This document shows positions 36,578 to 45,713 of a stretch of DNA of 64,000 nucleotides, piece by piece. The stretch is from NCBI RefSeq assembly GCF_042676385.1, contig NZ_JBHTHA010000026.1, forward strand, positions 62,001-126,000, written 5' to 3'. The stretch's first letter is position 1; the number at the start of each line of letters is the position of its first letter. Made by a program: the position numbers and the translations under genes. The notes below the pieces were generated by a model. It was not told the DNA's origin. It ran no database searches and worked only from the letters and a program-made list of their open reading frames with translations. Source of the DNA: Paenibacillus_E sp042676385 (lineage in GTDB: Bacteria; Bacillota; Bacilli; Paenibacillales; NBRC-103111).

Positions 36578-38131
36578 TTGAAACTCATCAGCAAAACCGC
36601 AGCCGTTTTGACCACCAGCCTAATATGTTCAACCTTGCTCCTGTCCTGTGACAACACGGAGACCGCACCTCATGCAGCCATCTCTCCCTCACCCGTGAGC
36701 GAACAGCTGAACGAAACAGCGGCAAAACTGCCGCCTTACCATATGGTGATGGTCTTTCCAATCGGCGTCGTTCCTAAAGATCTGCCCGAAGTGCAAGACA
36801 CGATGAACGCTTATTTGAAAAAGAAAATAAATGCCACAATTGAATTACGGCCGATCGACCAGTCCGTCTGGTTGGATAAAACCAACCTCATGTTCCTCTC
36901 AAACGAGCAATTCGACTTAATGTTTACGTCCTCCTGGTTGTACCTCGGGCAGGAAGTCGCTAAACAACAAATCATTCCCTTAGATGACCTGCTTGGGCGG
37001 TACGGACACGACATTACAAACATACTCGACCCCACTTACAGCGAAAACGGACGCGTCAAAGGCAGCATATACGGCGTGATGACCAATAAAGAATTCGCTT
37101 CGACCAAGGGCATCGTGATGCGAAAAGACCTCGTCGACAAATACAACATCGATCTCTCTACCGTTCATGAGCTTGAAGATTTTGAGCCGATCTGGAAAAA
37201 GATCAAGGATAACGAGCCCGGCATGGTGCCGCTGCAGGTCAAATACGACCGTTCTCCCTTGACCGTGCTGAATGGCTACGGGAAGTTCGATATGCTGGAT
37301 TCCAGCGGAGGACCGGGAGTGATCGACCGTGAGAGCAAGGAATTGAAAGTCATAAATCTGTATGAGACTCAAACCTATCTGAAGTATGCCAAAACCATGC
37401 ACAGCTGGTATAAGTCCGGCTACATTAACAAAGATGGCTCGACCACCCGGCAGGATGAATTCGAAGCGGTCAAGGCCGGCAAAGCATTTGCCTACGCGCA
37501 ATCCATCAAGCCCGGCTTTGATACGCAGGAGTCGCGGAATACCGGATTCCCTATGGTGACAGTAGAGCTGACTAAGCCCTATACGACGACCGGAGACGTA
37601 ACCAGCGCCATGTTCGCTATCCCCCGAACTTCCCGTGATCCGGAACGGGCGATGATGTTTCTGAATTTGCTTTACACCGATAAGTATTTGCTAAACCTGC
37701 TGGACTGGGGAATAGAAGGCAAACATTATGTGAAAAAAGCGGATAACCTCATCGACTACCCGCCCGGCGAAACAGCCAAAACCATCGGTTATAATCTCAA
37801 CTTGCCGTGGATGTTCGGCAACCAGCTGAACTCCTATATTTGGCCGAGTGACGATCCCAACCTGTGGGAAAAATACCGAATCTTTAATCAATCGGCAGAC
37901 AAATCTCTGGCCCTTGGATTCGTTTTTAACCCCGACATGGTAAAAAATGAAGTGATCGCATGCGGGAACGTCCTCCTTCAGTACGCAGGCGCGCTCAATT
38001 CCGGAGAGTACGATCCTGAGCAAATTCTTCCCGCGCTGTTGCAAGCCTTGAAAGGGGCCGGTGCGGAGAAAGTCATCGAGGAGAAACAGCGGCAGTTGGA
38101 TGCATGGGCCGCCGAACGGAAGAAGAAGTAG
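36578..38131 (+). CDS. Orphan LplA-like sugar-binding lipoprotein
   Basis: 517 residues from a TTG at 36578 with AGGGGG 8 bases upstream; no ATG start fits. It has a lipoprotein signal with lipobox LLLSC (Cys about 24). The mature part is highly similar to the LplA-like protein at 28.4-29.9 kb, with shared blocks such as VTVELTKPYTTTGD and LLDWGIEGKHYVK. No permease gene accompanies it. It is divergently transcribed from yesM/yesN with about 110 bases between starts, so it could be a ligand-presenting partner of the kinase, as in known three-component sugar-sensing systems, or a second binding protein for the same permease. Confidence 0.9.
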   Translation: MKLISKTAAVLTTSLICSTLLLSCDNTETAPHAAISPSPVSEQLNETAAKLPPYHMVMVFPIGVVPKDLPEVQDTMNAYLKKKINATIELRPIDQSVWLDKTNLMFLSNEQFDLMFTSSWLYLGQEVAKQQIIPLDDLLGRYGHDITNILDPTYSENGRVKGSIYGVMTNKEFASTKGIVMRKDLVDKYNIDLSTVHELEDFEPIWKKIKDNEPGMVPLQVKYDRSPLTVLNGYGKFDMLDSSGGPGVIDRESKELKVINLYETQTYLKYAKTMHSWYKSGYINKDGSTTRQDEFEAVKAGKAFAYAQSIKPGFDTQESRNTGFPMVTVELTKPYTTTGDVTSAMFAIPRTSRDPERAMMFLNLLYTDKYLLNLLDWGIEGKHYVKKADNLIDYPPGETAKTIGYNLNLPWMFGNQLNSYIWPSDDPNLWEKYRIFNQSADKSLALGFVFNPDMVKNEVIACGNVLLQYAGALNSGEYDPEQILPALLQALKGAGAEKVIEEKQRQLDAWAAERKKK

Positions 38132-38141
38132 AAGATGCGTG

Positions 38142-38170
38142 AAAAGCCCCTCATACCGGGGGCTTTTTCT
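38142..38170 (+). terminator. Terminator of the orphan LplA gene
   Basis: AAAAGCCCC (38142-38150) pairs with GGGGCTTTT (38160-38168) with a short loop; the T-run continues. It also lies at the 3' end of the convergent PlsY-like gene. Confidence 0.88.
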
Positions 38171-38171
38171 T

Positions 38172-38771
38172 TTACCATCTTTTCAGCCAAACGGCAAGCT
38201 CGCGTCTATGCGTATAAATCAAGATAACTGCATTTCCAAACCAAATCCACAGGATCGCGCCTGAAAACTCCCTCAAGTATAAATAGACAAAGAGGAGCAG
38301 CATGCCGCTTACGACCTGCAAGCCATCCATCTCCGCGGATTTGGGCTTGCTTTTGTTTATCAAACGTGTGGCCGCCACAAACAACGCTAAAATCACTGCA
38401 TAGACCAATGAAACTTCGAACCGGGTCAACGCGCTCCATACGCCGAAAGTGACGGCAATGGCCTTGCCGCCTTTTCCTTTCAGAAACGGCGAGAAGGCAT
38501 GCCCCAGTATAGGGGCTATGGCAAGCGGCACGATTGCATAGCCTTGGGCATAATCGCTTCCAACAAGCAAAAAGATCGGAAGATACCCTTTTAAAAAGTC
38601 CAGTAAAATGCCAGCAATACCAAGCTTGTAGCCCGAAGCTTTCCACAGGTTCAAGGCGCCCGGATTTCCGTCGCCGACGGCTTTTAGATTTTTCTTAACA
38701 AGTAGACCCATCCAATACGAAAACATAAGAGAGCCGGATAGACATGCACCCACAGTCAATAAAATGATCAT
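38172..38771 (-). CDS. PlsY-like glycerol-3-phosphate acyltransferase family protein
   Basis: A 199-residue membrane protein, the normal PlsY length. The ATG at 38771 overlaps the TGA of the glycosyltransferase gene (ATGA) and has GGGAGG upstream, so translation is coupled; the longer frame is not needed. The three PlsY motifs are recognisable: SGSLMFSYWMG, GDGNPGALNLWKASG and GHAFSPFLKGKGGKAIA. PlsY transfers acyl groups from acyl-phosphate to glycerol-3-phosphate. The second motif deviates slightly (GDGNPGALN for GSGNIGATN), so it may be a paralogue acting on the product of the coupled glycosyltransferase. Confidence 0.85.
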   Translation of the reverse strand: MIILLTVGACLSGSLMFSYWMGLLVKKNLKAVGDGNPGALNLWKASGYKLGIAGILLDFLKGYLPIFLLVGSDYAQGYAIVPLAIAPILGHAFSPFLKGKGGKAIAVTFGVWSALTRFEVSLVYAVILALFVAATRLINKSKPKSAEMDGLQVVSGMLLLFVYLYLREFSGAILWIWFGNAVILIYTHRRELAVWLKRW

Positions 38772-39862
38772 GTATCCTGCCGGCCTCCCACTCGGATGAG
38801 CCTTCCTTTCCATCTGACGTGCCCGAGAAAGAGCACTTGATAGGCTGAATACAGCATGATTACGAGGAAAAACAACGAAGAAACAATATGCAGAACAGGC
38901 ATGAGAATCCCGAACACACCTATATATTTAACGAGGTAAAATAATTGAAGCATATAGAGAAGATAGCCGATGAGCAGAGGCACAGCCCACGAAGTGCCGG
39001 CGAAAATAAACACCGTTTCAGAAGCCAGCAACCCCACCACCCAGATGGCAATGGGAATGACCGTCCAAAGACTCAGCGTTGAAGTGCTTAAAACGGCTCC
39101 TTTACTAAAGCCTTCGATTTCGCTTTTGATGCCTTGCGGGTACATCCGAAACGAAACTAAGCCAAAGCCGATATAGTTGGCAATTGGGATGCTGGCCTCC
39201 ATAAATTTGGAGCCCAGGAACAGATCATCCAATATTTCAGCTTTAATGCTTGCATGACCATTGATTTTTTCGTAGTCTTCCCTTGAGGTCAGGATGCAGG
39301 AGCCGTAAAGACCCTTTTTCGGATTATTACTTTCAAATGGTGACGTAAATGCAAATGCCCCCAGTATATTTGTAATCATCGCGAGCTTTTCGTACAACTT
39401 CCCCGTATGGTGAAAAGGAACGACGGAAACGACGCCCTCCGAGTGCTTCCTCGCCTTCATCAGCGAAGCCAACGCGCCAGGAGCCAGCCGTATATCGGCA
39501 TCCAGAAAAGCGAAAGTATCACCGGAAGCATGCAAATAACCGTTCCATACCGCCCAATTCTTACCTGTCCATCCCTGCGGAAGGCTGCTGTTCGCTATGA
39601 CCTTGACCCCATAGCTTTCGGCTATTTCTTTCGTTCGGTCGTCCGAGAAATCATCTACAACGATAATTTCGTACGGTTGATAGGTTTGAAGCCTTAGTGA
39701 ATGGAGAAGAGTCGGCAAATTACACTCTTCATTGCGGGCGGGGATGATCACGGACAGTTTACCAAATTCCTGACCGGGTTCACGACAGATGGTCAGCGTA
39801 TTTTTTCTAAACAGCAAAAAGCCGGAAAGACATCCGACGATGATAAGGATTAACAACCACAT
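38768..39862 (-). CDS. Family 2 glycosyltransferase (membrane, CrtQ-like)
   Basis: A 364-residue enzyme with an N-terminal membrane segment (about 1-17), a GT-A catalytic domain (about 35-260: SVIIPARNEECNL, VVDDFSDD, the DxD in FLDADIRL, and ILDDLFLGSKF) and three to four C-terminal membrane helices. The layout resembles CrtQ-type glycosyltransferases of carotenoid or glycolipid synthesis. No carotenoid desaturase gene is in the window, so that role is not supported. The gene couples to a PlsY-like acyltransferase by a 4-base overlap, which suggests joint assembly of an acylated glycolipid. Confidence 0.85.
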   Translation of the reverse strand: MWLLILIIVGCLSGFLLFRKNTLTICREPGQEFGKLSVIIPARNEECNLPTLLHSLRLQTYQPYEIIVVDDFSDDRTKEIAESYGVKVIANSSLPQGWTGKNWAVWNGYLHASGDTFAFLDADIRLAPGALASLMKARKHSEGVVSVVPFHHTGKLYEKLAMITNILGAFAFTSPFESNNPKKGLYGSCILTSREDYEKINGHASIKAEILDDLFLGSKFMEASIPIANYIGFGLVSFRMYPQGIKSEIEGFSKGAVLSTSTLSLWTVIPIAIWVVGLLASETVFIFAGTSWAVPLLIGYLLYMLQLFYLVKYIGVFGILMPVLHIVSSLFFLVIMLYSAYQVLFLGHVRWKGRLIRVGGRQDT

Positions 39863-39940
39863 CCCTGACCCCTCCTTCGCTTGTATCTATGTATATGAGG
39901 GGTCGGGACGATTTATTTTCACTTCATTGTAGAACCCGCA

Positions 39941-40870
39941 CTATCCCCAGTAACGCCTGGATACACAGTGCTCTTTAGCCAGATGAAAGCTGCTCAAATC
40001 GACGATTTCAATTGATTTTATCGTTTCAGGCGAATGGATCATCCGATTGTCTCCGGCATAAATCCCTACGTGGTGGACGGCTCCCTTGCCTTCCTCCTCT
40101 GCGAAAAAGAGAAGATCACCCGGTTCCAGCTGTTCTTTCGCAACGAGGATCCCCTGGTTGGCTTGATCCGAGGCATCCCTTGGGATCGATATCCCAACAT
40201 ATCTGTGCATATTGTAGGCAAAACCGGAGCAATCGTAACCAAATGAAGACATGCCGCCCCACAGATAAGGCAGATTAAGGAACCTGCTTCCCTGTTCCAC
40301 GATGGCGCGTCCGATGTGGCTTTCTCCAGGCTTAGGTGCCAGGGGACCGTTGATTAAGCGGATCTCTCCCGCTTTCACATATCCCACACCTTCCGGCGTC
40401 TTCACCGTCACCCATTCCTCTGTAACTTTCAGTACAGGCAGGGAGGTCAGATAGCTCAATTCGATCAAAGCTTCGGCCGGATTGGGATTCGCATACAACC
40501 AAGCTTTATCGGATACCACCTCTGCACGCTGCGGGCCGGCAGGCGACCCGGTCTCGGGAACCAACTGGCATCTCGGCACCCAGCCCGGATAGCCCAATGA
40601 TTCCTTGCGAGTAGTCTGCTGGGGAATGAGCACCTTGACCCAATCTCCCGCTTCCTCCACAGCGAGAACGGAAGCACCGTAAAGGATCTGCGTCTGCACA
40701 CGGTTCGCTAAACACAGATCCAGCTTATCGTCCAGCGTCATGCCCGCTAGCCATTCTCTGATGCCGGCGGGATTCCTCAAAGCAGGCTCATCCAAAGGCC
40801 TCGGAGACTCCGGCCTCGTCCATACGGTTGCGACAGAAACAGCCACTGTCATTCGTTGATGCCGGCTCAT
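39941..40870 (-). CDS. ykfC: YkfC-like gamma-D-Glu dipeptidyl-peptidase (NlpC/P60)
   Basis: A 309-residue endopeptidase that cleaves L-Ala-gamma-D-Glu from imported muropeptides. Two bacterial SH3 regions (about 10-105 and 115-175) precede the NlpC/P60 domain, with nucleophile Cys214 in YDCSGF, His266/267 in AVHHVGIYAG and His279 in IHSPETI. There is no signal peptide, which fits a cytoplasmic recycling enzyme. The start overlaps the ykfB stop (ATGA). Last gene of the dpp-ykf operon; the ykfD ATPase gene that follows in B. subtilis is absent. Confidence 0.92.
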   Translation of the reverse strand: MSRHQRMTVAVSVATVWTRPESPRPLDEPALRNPAGIREWLAGMTLDDKLDLCLANRVQTQILYGASVLAVEEAGDWVKVLIPQQTTRKESLGYPGWVPRCQLVPETGSPAGPQRAEVVSDKAWLYANPNPAEALIELSYLTSLPVLKVTEEWVTVKTPEGVGYVKAGEIRLINGPLAPKPGESHIGRAIVEQGSRFLNLPYLWGGMSSFGYDCSGFAYNMHRYVGISIPRDASDQANQGILVAKEQLEPGDLLFFAEEEGKGAVHHVGIYAGDNRMIHSPETIKSIEIVDLSSFHLAKEHCVSRRYWG

Positions 40871-41967
40871 GATCCCACCACGCTTTGGCTGTGGACGACA
40901 TCAAGGATGCCAAGTCCGGGTTCCTTAGGGAACGTCATCATCCGGCCGTCATATTGTACACCGCCAACTACAATATCGTTCAGCATCATCAGCGGGGCAT
41001 CGAAATCGAAGCGTGTAATGTTCTTCTTGCTTGCCGCAAGATGGGCGGCAGCCGTTACGGCTACGCGCGATTCGATCATGCTGCCGACCATACACTCGAC
41101 CCCGAATTCTTCGGCGATATGGTTGATGATCTGCGCTTTATAAATACCGCCTGATTTCATCAGCTTGATATTGATCAAATCGGCTGCGCGGTGCTTTAGG
41201 ACTTCAAAGGCCTGCGCGGGAGAAAAGACGCTCTCATCGGCCATAATCGGCGTTTCAACGGCATCCGTAACCGTTTTCAACCCTTCAATATCAGTAGCTT
41301 TCACCGGCTGCTCCACCAGTTCGATATCAAGCCCCAAGTCCTCCATACGGCGGATCGTGCGGATCGCATCCTTCACCTGCCAGCCCTGATTGGCATCGAC
41401 GCGAATTTTCACGCCGTTCCCGATGCAACTGCGAATTTCCTTGATTCTTTCGATATCCTCTTGAATGTTATCTTTGCCGACCTTGATCTTTAACACGTTA
41501 AATCCTTCGCGCACATATCGAATGGCGTCCTCTCCCATTTCCTTGGGGGAGTTGACGCTTACCGTGAAGTCCGTCTCGATCTGATCTTTATACCCTCCTA
41601 GGAACTGATACAAGGGCAGACCGCAATACTGCGCAACCAGATCGTAGACAGCCATATCCACTGCGGCTTTGGCACTGCTGCTACCGATCATCGAGTGATG
41701 AATTTCCTGCAAAATGCGCTCGTAGGCGAGCAGATTTTTGCCGATTAAAAGCGGAGTAAACGTATGGACAATGGCCGAATGGATACTTTCCAAACTATCT
41801 CCCGTGATGACGATGGTCGCAGGCGCCTCACCCCAACCGAACCTGCCATCGTCTGTCTGAATGCGGACCAGAATGGACTCCGCTTCATACACGGTTCGCA
41901 GCGCTGTTTTAAACGGTTTTTTAAGCGGCGTGGCCTGCCTCATGACTTCAATCTTTTGTATATTCAT
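40867..41967 (-). CDS. ykfB: L-Ala-D/L-Glu epimerase
   Basis: A 366-residue enolase-superfamily enzyme that epimerises L-Ala-D-Glu to L-Ala-L-Glu so that normal peptidases can finish murein-peptide breakdown. The catalytic set sits at the same numbers as in the B. subtilis enzyme: Lys160 and Lys162 (KIK), metal ligands Asp191, Glu219 and Asp244, and Lys268 (KLMKSGG). It overlaps ykfC by 4 bases. GAGGAGG precedes the ATG at 41967. Confidence 0.96.
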   Translation of the reverse strand: MNIQKIEVMRQATPLKKPFKTALRTVYEAESILVRIQTDDGRFGWGEAPATIVITGDSLESIHSAIVHTFTPLLIGKNLLAYERILQEIHHSMIGSSSAKAAVDMAVYDLVAQYCGLPLYQFLGGYKDQIETDFTVSVNSPKEMGEDAIRYVREGFNVLKIKVGKDNIQEDIERIKEIRSCIGNGVKIRVDANQGWQVKDAIRTIRRMEDLGLDIELVEQPVKATDIEGLKTVTDAVETPIMADESVFSPAQAFEVLKHRAADLINIKLMKSGGIYKAQIINHIAEEFGVECMVGSMIESRVAVTAAAHLAASKKNITRFDFDAPLMMLNDIVVGGVQYDGRMMTFPKEPGLGILDVVHSQSVVGS

Positions 41968-41980
41968 GCTAGTTGCCTCC

Positions 41981-42910
41981 TCATGCTATACCCGGTTCCG
42001 TGCATTCCAGCACCTTATCAAACGTGCTCATCCTTGCTGCGATTCCGATGGGAACCGCAATATTCGGGGAGCAGTGGCCAATTTTAAATCCAGAGAGGGT
42101 AGGTTTCCCTGCGGAAACGATGTGGTCGTTAAAAATCTGCTCTAACGTAAGCGATACTTTACGTTTGTTAGGTACGCAATTGTTAAAATCGCAAATCAAA
42201 ATGCCCGCCGCATCGGCAAATTTTCCAGCCTGCTTCAATTGGTTTAACATCCGGTCTAACCGGTAAGGTTCTTCGTCGATATCTTCCATAAAAAGAATTT
42301 TGCCTTTCGTGTCCAGTTCATACGGAGTTCCAAGAGTGCTTGCGATCAAGGAGATGTTCCCGCCGACGAGGGACCCATATGCTTCACCTTCCACTAAAGC
42401 TTGCAAAGTGGAGATCTCTTCCGTATAACGGAGAACCGAAGGCCGCAGGAGCGTTTCAAAGTTTTGCACCGTCAGCGGGTGCAAATCCTCTTTTCCCAGA
42501 TCGATCAGCATAGGTCCGTGAAACGTAATCAATCCCGCGCAACGTCCTATTGCCGCATGCAAAAAAGTAATATCGCTATAACCCCAAAATATTTTGGGGT
42601 TGGCCCGGATAAGCGCATAGTCGAGCCGATCTGCAATTCTTCCGGTGCCGTAGCCTCCACGTGCGCAGATGATCGCTTTGATGTCCGGATCGGCGAACAT
42701 CGCATTCAATTCAGTCGCTCGCTGCTCATCGGTTCCTGCAAGGTAACCGTACTGCTCGGACAGCGTGCTTCCAAGCCGAACTCGCAGCCCCAGCCTCTCC
42801 AGATAGGACGCAGCCGCTATCGTTTGTTCCCAGTCGACCGGGCTTGCCGGCGCTGTGATGCCAACCGTATCCCCCGGGCTTAACCGCCGAGGCTTGATAA
42901 GCTCATCCAT
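41981..42910 (-). CDS. ykfA: LD-carboxypeptidase (S66 family, YkfA/LdcA-like)
   Basis: Removes the terminal D-Ala from L,D-linked murein tetrapeptides. The 309-residue product begins with LSPGDTVGITAPASP, the S66 start. The nucleophile Ser is in FWGYSDIT (about 108), Glu in LFMEDIDEEPYR, and His in KIGHCSPN. The ATG at 42910 is one choice; a TTG one codon before it has better spacing to AAGGAGG, and the ATG at 42919 is too close. It is separated from dppE by a terminator-like hairpin. Confidence 0.9.
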   Translation of the reverse strand: MDELIKPRRLSPGDTVGITAPASPVDWEQTIAAASYLERLGLRVRLGSTLSEQYGYLAGTDEQRATELNAMFADPDIKAIICARGGYGTGRIADRLDYALIRANPKIFWGYSDITFLHAAIGRCAGLITFHGPMLIDLGKEDLHPLTVQNFETLLRPSVLRYTEEISTLQALVEGEAYGSLVGGNISLIASTLGTPYELDTKGKILFMEDIDEEPYRLDRMLNQLKQAGKFADAAGILICDFNNCVPNKRKVSLTLEQIFNDHIVSAGKPTLSGFKIGHCSPNIAVPIGIAARMSTFDKVLECTEPGIA

Positions 42911-42937
42911 CAACGACATTCCCTCCTTACCCGCTTG

Positions 42938-42976
42938 AAAAAAAAGGGGAAGCACCCTCTACAGGTGCGCACCCCT
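42938..42976 (-). terminator. Internal terminator between dppE and ykfA
   Basis: On the minus strand AGGGG...GCACC pairs with GGTGC...CCCCT (42946-42976), followed by eight T (42938-42945). It lies 8 bases past the dppE stop and 28 bases before the ykfA start, so it probably lowers ykfABC expression relative to dppABCDE. Confidence 0.8.
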
Positions 42977-42984
42977 AACCGTGA

Positions 42985-44625
42985 TTATTTCAAGTTCGCC
43001 CATTTAAAGTCGATAAAACCGAAAGCGTGTAGGACGACACCCTCAACCTTATCGTTTTGCAGGTAAACGTTATTGTAGAAATAAAGCGGCAAAATCGGAG
43101 CTTCATCCATCAAAATTTTCTCCGCATCGTGCATCATTTGGTAACGTTTGGCATCATTTGGTTCATTATATGCGTCTTTAATCAATTTATCATATTGCGG
43201 ATTGACCCAACCTGTTCGGCTGAACGGGTTTGTCGATTGGAATCCGTCCAGGAAGTTGATCGGATCGGCAAAGTCCGGAAGGAACGAAGAACGGGACAAT
43301 TGGAGCTGCAGCTTCTTCTGCTCGTCTGTCATTACTTTTCCTTCTTTGCCGGCTACTTTCACGTCAATGCCCAAGTTATCTTTGAACATGGCTTGAAGCG
43401 CCTGAGCGATTCTTTGGCTGACATCGTTAGTATTATAAGTCAAGGTGACTTCCGGCAGCGTCGTATAGCCGGCTTCCTGCATTCCTTTCGCCAAAAGGCT
43501 TTTGGCTTCGGCTGCGTCGAATTTAATCAGACTTCCGCCGACTTTGCGGAAATCCCCGCCCGCAGGATCTTTAAGTCCGGGAGAAACAAAACCGACAGCA
43601 GGTTGCTGTTTTTGCTTCAATACCAAATCAACAAGTTTCTGTCTGTCTACCGCAGCGACGAATGCTTTACGAATGTTGACGTTGTTGAATGGCGCCAACT
43701 TCGTATTAAAGCGGTAGAACGCGGTGCCCGCCCCGTCTTCAACCTTTACTTTATTATCGGCAAACAGTTTATCGCTCATGTCAGCCGGGAAAGCTCCGGT
43801 CGTATTGGACGTGTTCAGCTCGCCGGTGCTGAATAATTGGTAAGCCGTGCTGGAATCATTGACCATTTTAAACGTCACGCCATCCAGCTTCACATTGGCG
43901 GCATCCCAATATTGATCGTTTTTAACCATTTTGAGTTCATCATTATGCTTCCACTCGGCAATTTTGAAAGGCCCGTTGCTGACAATCGTTGCCGCTTCGC
44001 CGGCCCATTTCGCATTCTTTTCCACGGCGGCTTTATTTACTGGGAAAAATGCAGGACTGGCTACCATCCCTATCAGCCAAGAAGCAGGCTGTGCCAGAGT
44101 CACTTCGAGCGTCTTGTCGTCAAGAGCTTTTACTTTCACGTCATCGGCAGTGCCTTTGCCGGAGTTATAAGCCTCCGCGCCTTCAATGGGATAGGCAAGA
44201 AAAGCCGCATCGGAAGCGGTTTTAGGGTCGAGCAGACGCTTCCACGCGTATTCAAAATCGGCTGCTTTCAGCGGCTCGCCGTTCGACCATTTGATGCCGT
44301 CGCGCAGCGTGAATGTGTATTTCTTGCCGTCGGGCGCGACCTTCCACTCTTTCGCCATGGCCGGCTCCGGATTTTGATCCTTGCCGAGGCGAGTCAGTCC
44401 TTCAAACGCATTGTTGACAACATCATAAGAAACTTGGTCAAAGCCAATAGGAGGGTCGATCGATGTCGGCTCTTTTAAATTGTTGTACGTGAGGATTTTG
44501 GGCTTCGCGTCTTTTCCGCCGCTAGTCGTCGCCTTAGGCTCGGCCCCTTGATCTTTACTGCACCCCGCTAGTAATGAACCGACAATCAATGTACAGCTGA
44601 TAAGCAATGCAAAACCTTTTTTCAT
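42985..44625 (-). CDS. dppE: Dipeptide/oligopeptide-binding lipoprotein
   Basis: A 546-residue family 5 solute-binding protein. The ATG at 44625 is 8 bases after GGGAG; the one two codons upstream is too close. Lipoprotein signal with lipobox LLAGC (Cys about 22). The SBP_bac_5 fold is seen in the region around AMAKEWKVAPDGKKYTFTLR and in SRSSFLPDFADP near the C-terminus. It captures murein-derived or other peptides for DppBC. Its place between dppD and ykfA matches B. subtilis dppE. Confidence 0.93.
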   Translation of the reverse strand: MKKGFALLISCTLIVGSLLAGCSKDQGAEPKATTSGGKDAKPKILTYNNLKEPTSIDPPIGFDQVSYDVVNNAFEGLTRLGKDQNPEPAMAKEWKVAPDGKKYTFTLRDGIKWSNGEPLKAADFEYAWKRLLDPKTASDAAFLAYPIEGAEAYNSGKGTADDVKVKALDDKTLEVTLAQPASWLIGMVASPAFFPVNKAAVEKNAKWAGEAATIVSNGPFKIAEWKHNDELKMVKNDQYWDAANVKLDGVTFKMVNDSSTAYQLFSTGELNTSNTTGAFPADMSDKLFADNKVKVEDGAGTAFYRFNTKLAPFNNVNIRKAFVAAVDRQKLVDLVLKQKQQPAVGFVSPGLKDPAGGDFRKVGGSLIKFDAAEAKSLLAKGMQEAGYTTLPEVTLTYNTNDVSQRIAQALQAMFKDNLGIDVKVAGKEGKVMTDEQKKLQLQLSRSSFLPDFADPINFLDGFQSTNPFSRTGWVNPQYDKLIKDAYNEPNDAKRYQMMHDAEKILMDEAPILPLYFYNNVYLQNDKVEGVVLHAFGFIDFKWANLK

Positions 44626-44656
44626 GCACACATCTCCCTTTTATAAATGATGTTGT

Positions 44657-45709
44657 TTATCCTAAAACCGCCTCGGCTCCAACTTCCGTTGTGTTTGGCG
44701 GCCGGAATACAGCTTTGGCACGCGGATCTTGTAGCCAGCAGGCTACGGAGTGGCTGTGAGACACCCGGGTTTCTTCAGGCTGATACGCTCCGCAAACCGC
44801 CATGGCGTAACTGCAGCGCGCTGCAAAAGCGCAGCCCTGGGGCGGAGCGAACAGATCCGGCGGCGTTCCCGGGATCGGTGTGAGCGGTAGCTTCCTGTCC
44901 ATGTCCAGACGCGGCATGGAAGCGAGCAGCCCTTTGGTATACGGATGCTGCGGATTGTGAAACAGCTCCGTAACCGTCCCGGTTTCGACAATCTTGCCGG
45001 CGTACATGACGTTCACCCGATCGGCGATTTTGGCAACGACGCCGAGATCGTGCGTGATGATGATGATCGAGACGCCGGTCTGTTTCTGGAGCATTTTGAA
45101 CAGGTCGATGATTTGCGCCTGAATCGTTACATCCAGAGCAGTTGTCGGCTCATCAGCAATGAGGATGGAGGGGTTGCAAACCGCCGCAATCGCGATCATG
45201 ATCCGCTGCCTCATGCCGCCGCTGAACTCATGCAAATACTGCTTGAGACGCATTTCAGGGTTGGTTATGCCCACAAGCCCGAGCATGTCTAGCGCTTGCT
45301 TGCGCGCTTCGGCACGCGATAGCTTCTGATGGCGGATGATCCCTTCCATAATCTGCTCGCCAATGGAGAGGGTCGGATTCAAGGCTGTCATCGCATCCTG
45401 AAAGATCATGGATATTTCAGATCCGCGCAGCTCCCTCAGCTGCTTCTCGCTCAGCTTGGTCAGCTCCTTGCCTTTGAAGCGGATGCTGCCTTCCTTGATC
45501 TTGGAGCTGTGCTCGGGGAGCAGCCTCATGACGCTGCGGGCGGTTACGCTTTTGCCACAGCCGGATTCGCCTACGATGGCCAGCGTCTCTCCCTCATTCA
45601 GTTTAAAGCTGACACCGCGGACGGCCTGGACTTCGCCGCCGTAGGTCGTAAACGAGACATGCAGATTATTCACGTTCAGCAGCACGTCAGACGGGTTCGT
45701 TGCTTTCAT
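44657..45709 (-). CDS. dppD: Peptide ABC transporter ATP-binding protein
   Basis: A 350-residue ATPase. The ATG at 45709 follows GAGGAGG at 7 bases. It has Walker A GESGCGKS (about 43-50), Q-loop FQDAMTALNP, signature FSGGMRQR, Walker B ILIADEPTTALD and H-loop ITHDLG. The C-terminal oligopeptide extension with four Cys (CAFAARCSYAMAVC...C) is typical of DppD/OppD and may bind an Fe-S cluster. As in B. subtilis dpp it is the only ATPase in the operon. Confidence 0.94.
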   Translation of the reverse strand: MKATNPSDVLLNVNNLHVSFTTYGGEVQAVRGVSFKLNEGETLAIVGESGCGKSVTARSVMRLLPEHSSKIKEGSIRFKGKELTKLSEKQLRELRGSEISMIFQDAMTALNPTLSIGEQIMEGIIRHQKLSRAEARKQALDMLGLVGITNPEMRLKQYLHEFSGGMRQRIMIAIAAVCNPSILIADEPTTALDVTIQAQIIDLFKMLQKQTGVSIIIITHDLGVVAKIADRVNVMYAGKIVETGTVTELFHNPQHPYTKGLLASMPRLDMDRKLPLTPIPGTPPDLFAPPQGCAFAARCSYAMAVCGAYQPEETRVSHSHSVACWLQDPRAKAVFRPPNTTEVGAEAVLG

Positions 45710-45713
45710 TTTG

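Noticed and set aside
28366..38131. Complete ABC sugar importer
   Set aside because: No ATPase gene is present; these systems normally use a shared MsmX-type ATPase encoded elsewhere.
38172..39862. Carotenoid (crt) cluster
   Set aside because: Only a CrtQ-like glycosyltransferase and a PlsY-like acyltransferase are present; no crtM/crtN-type gene occurs in the window.
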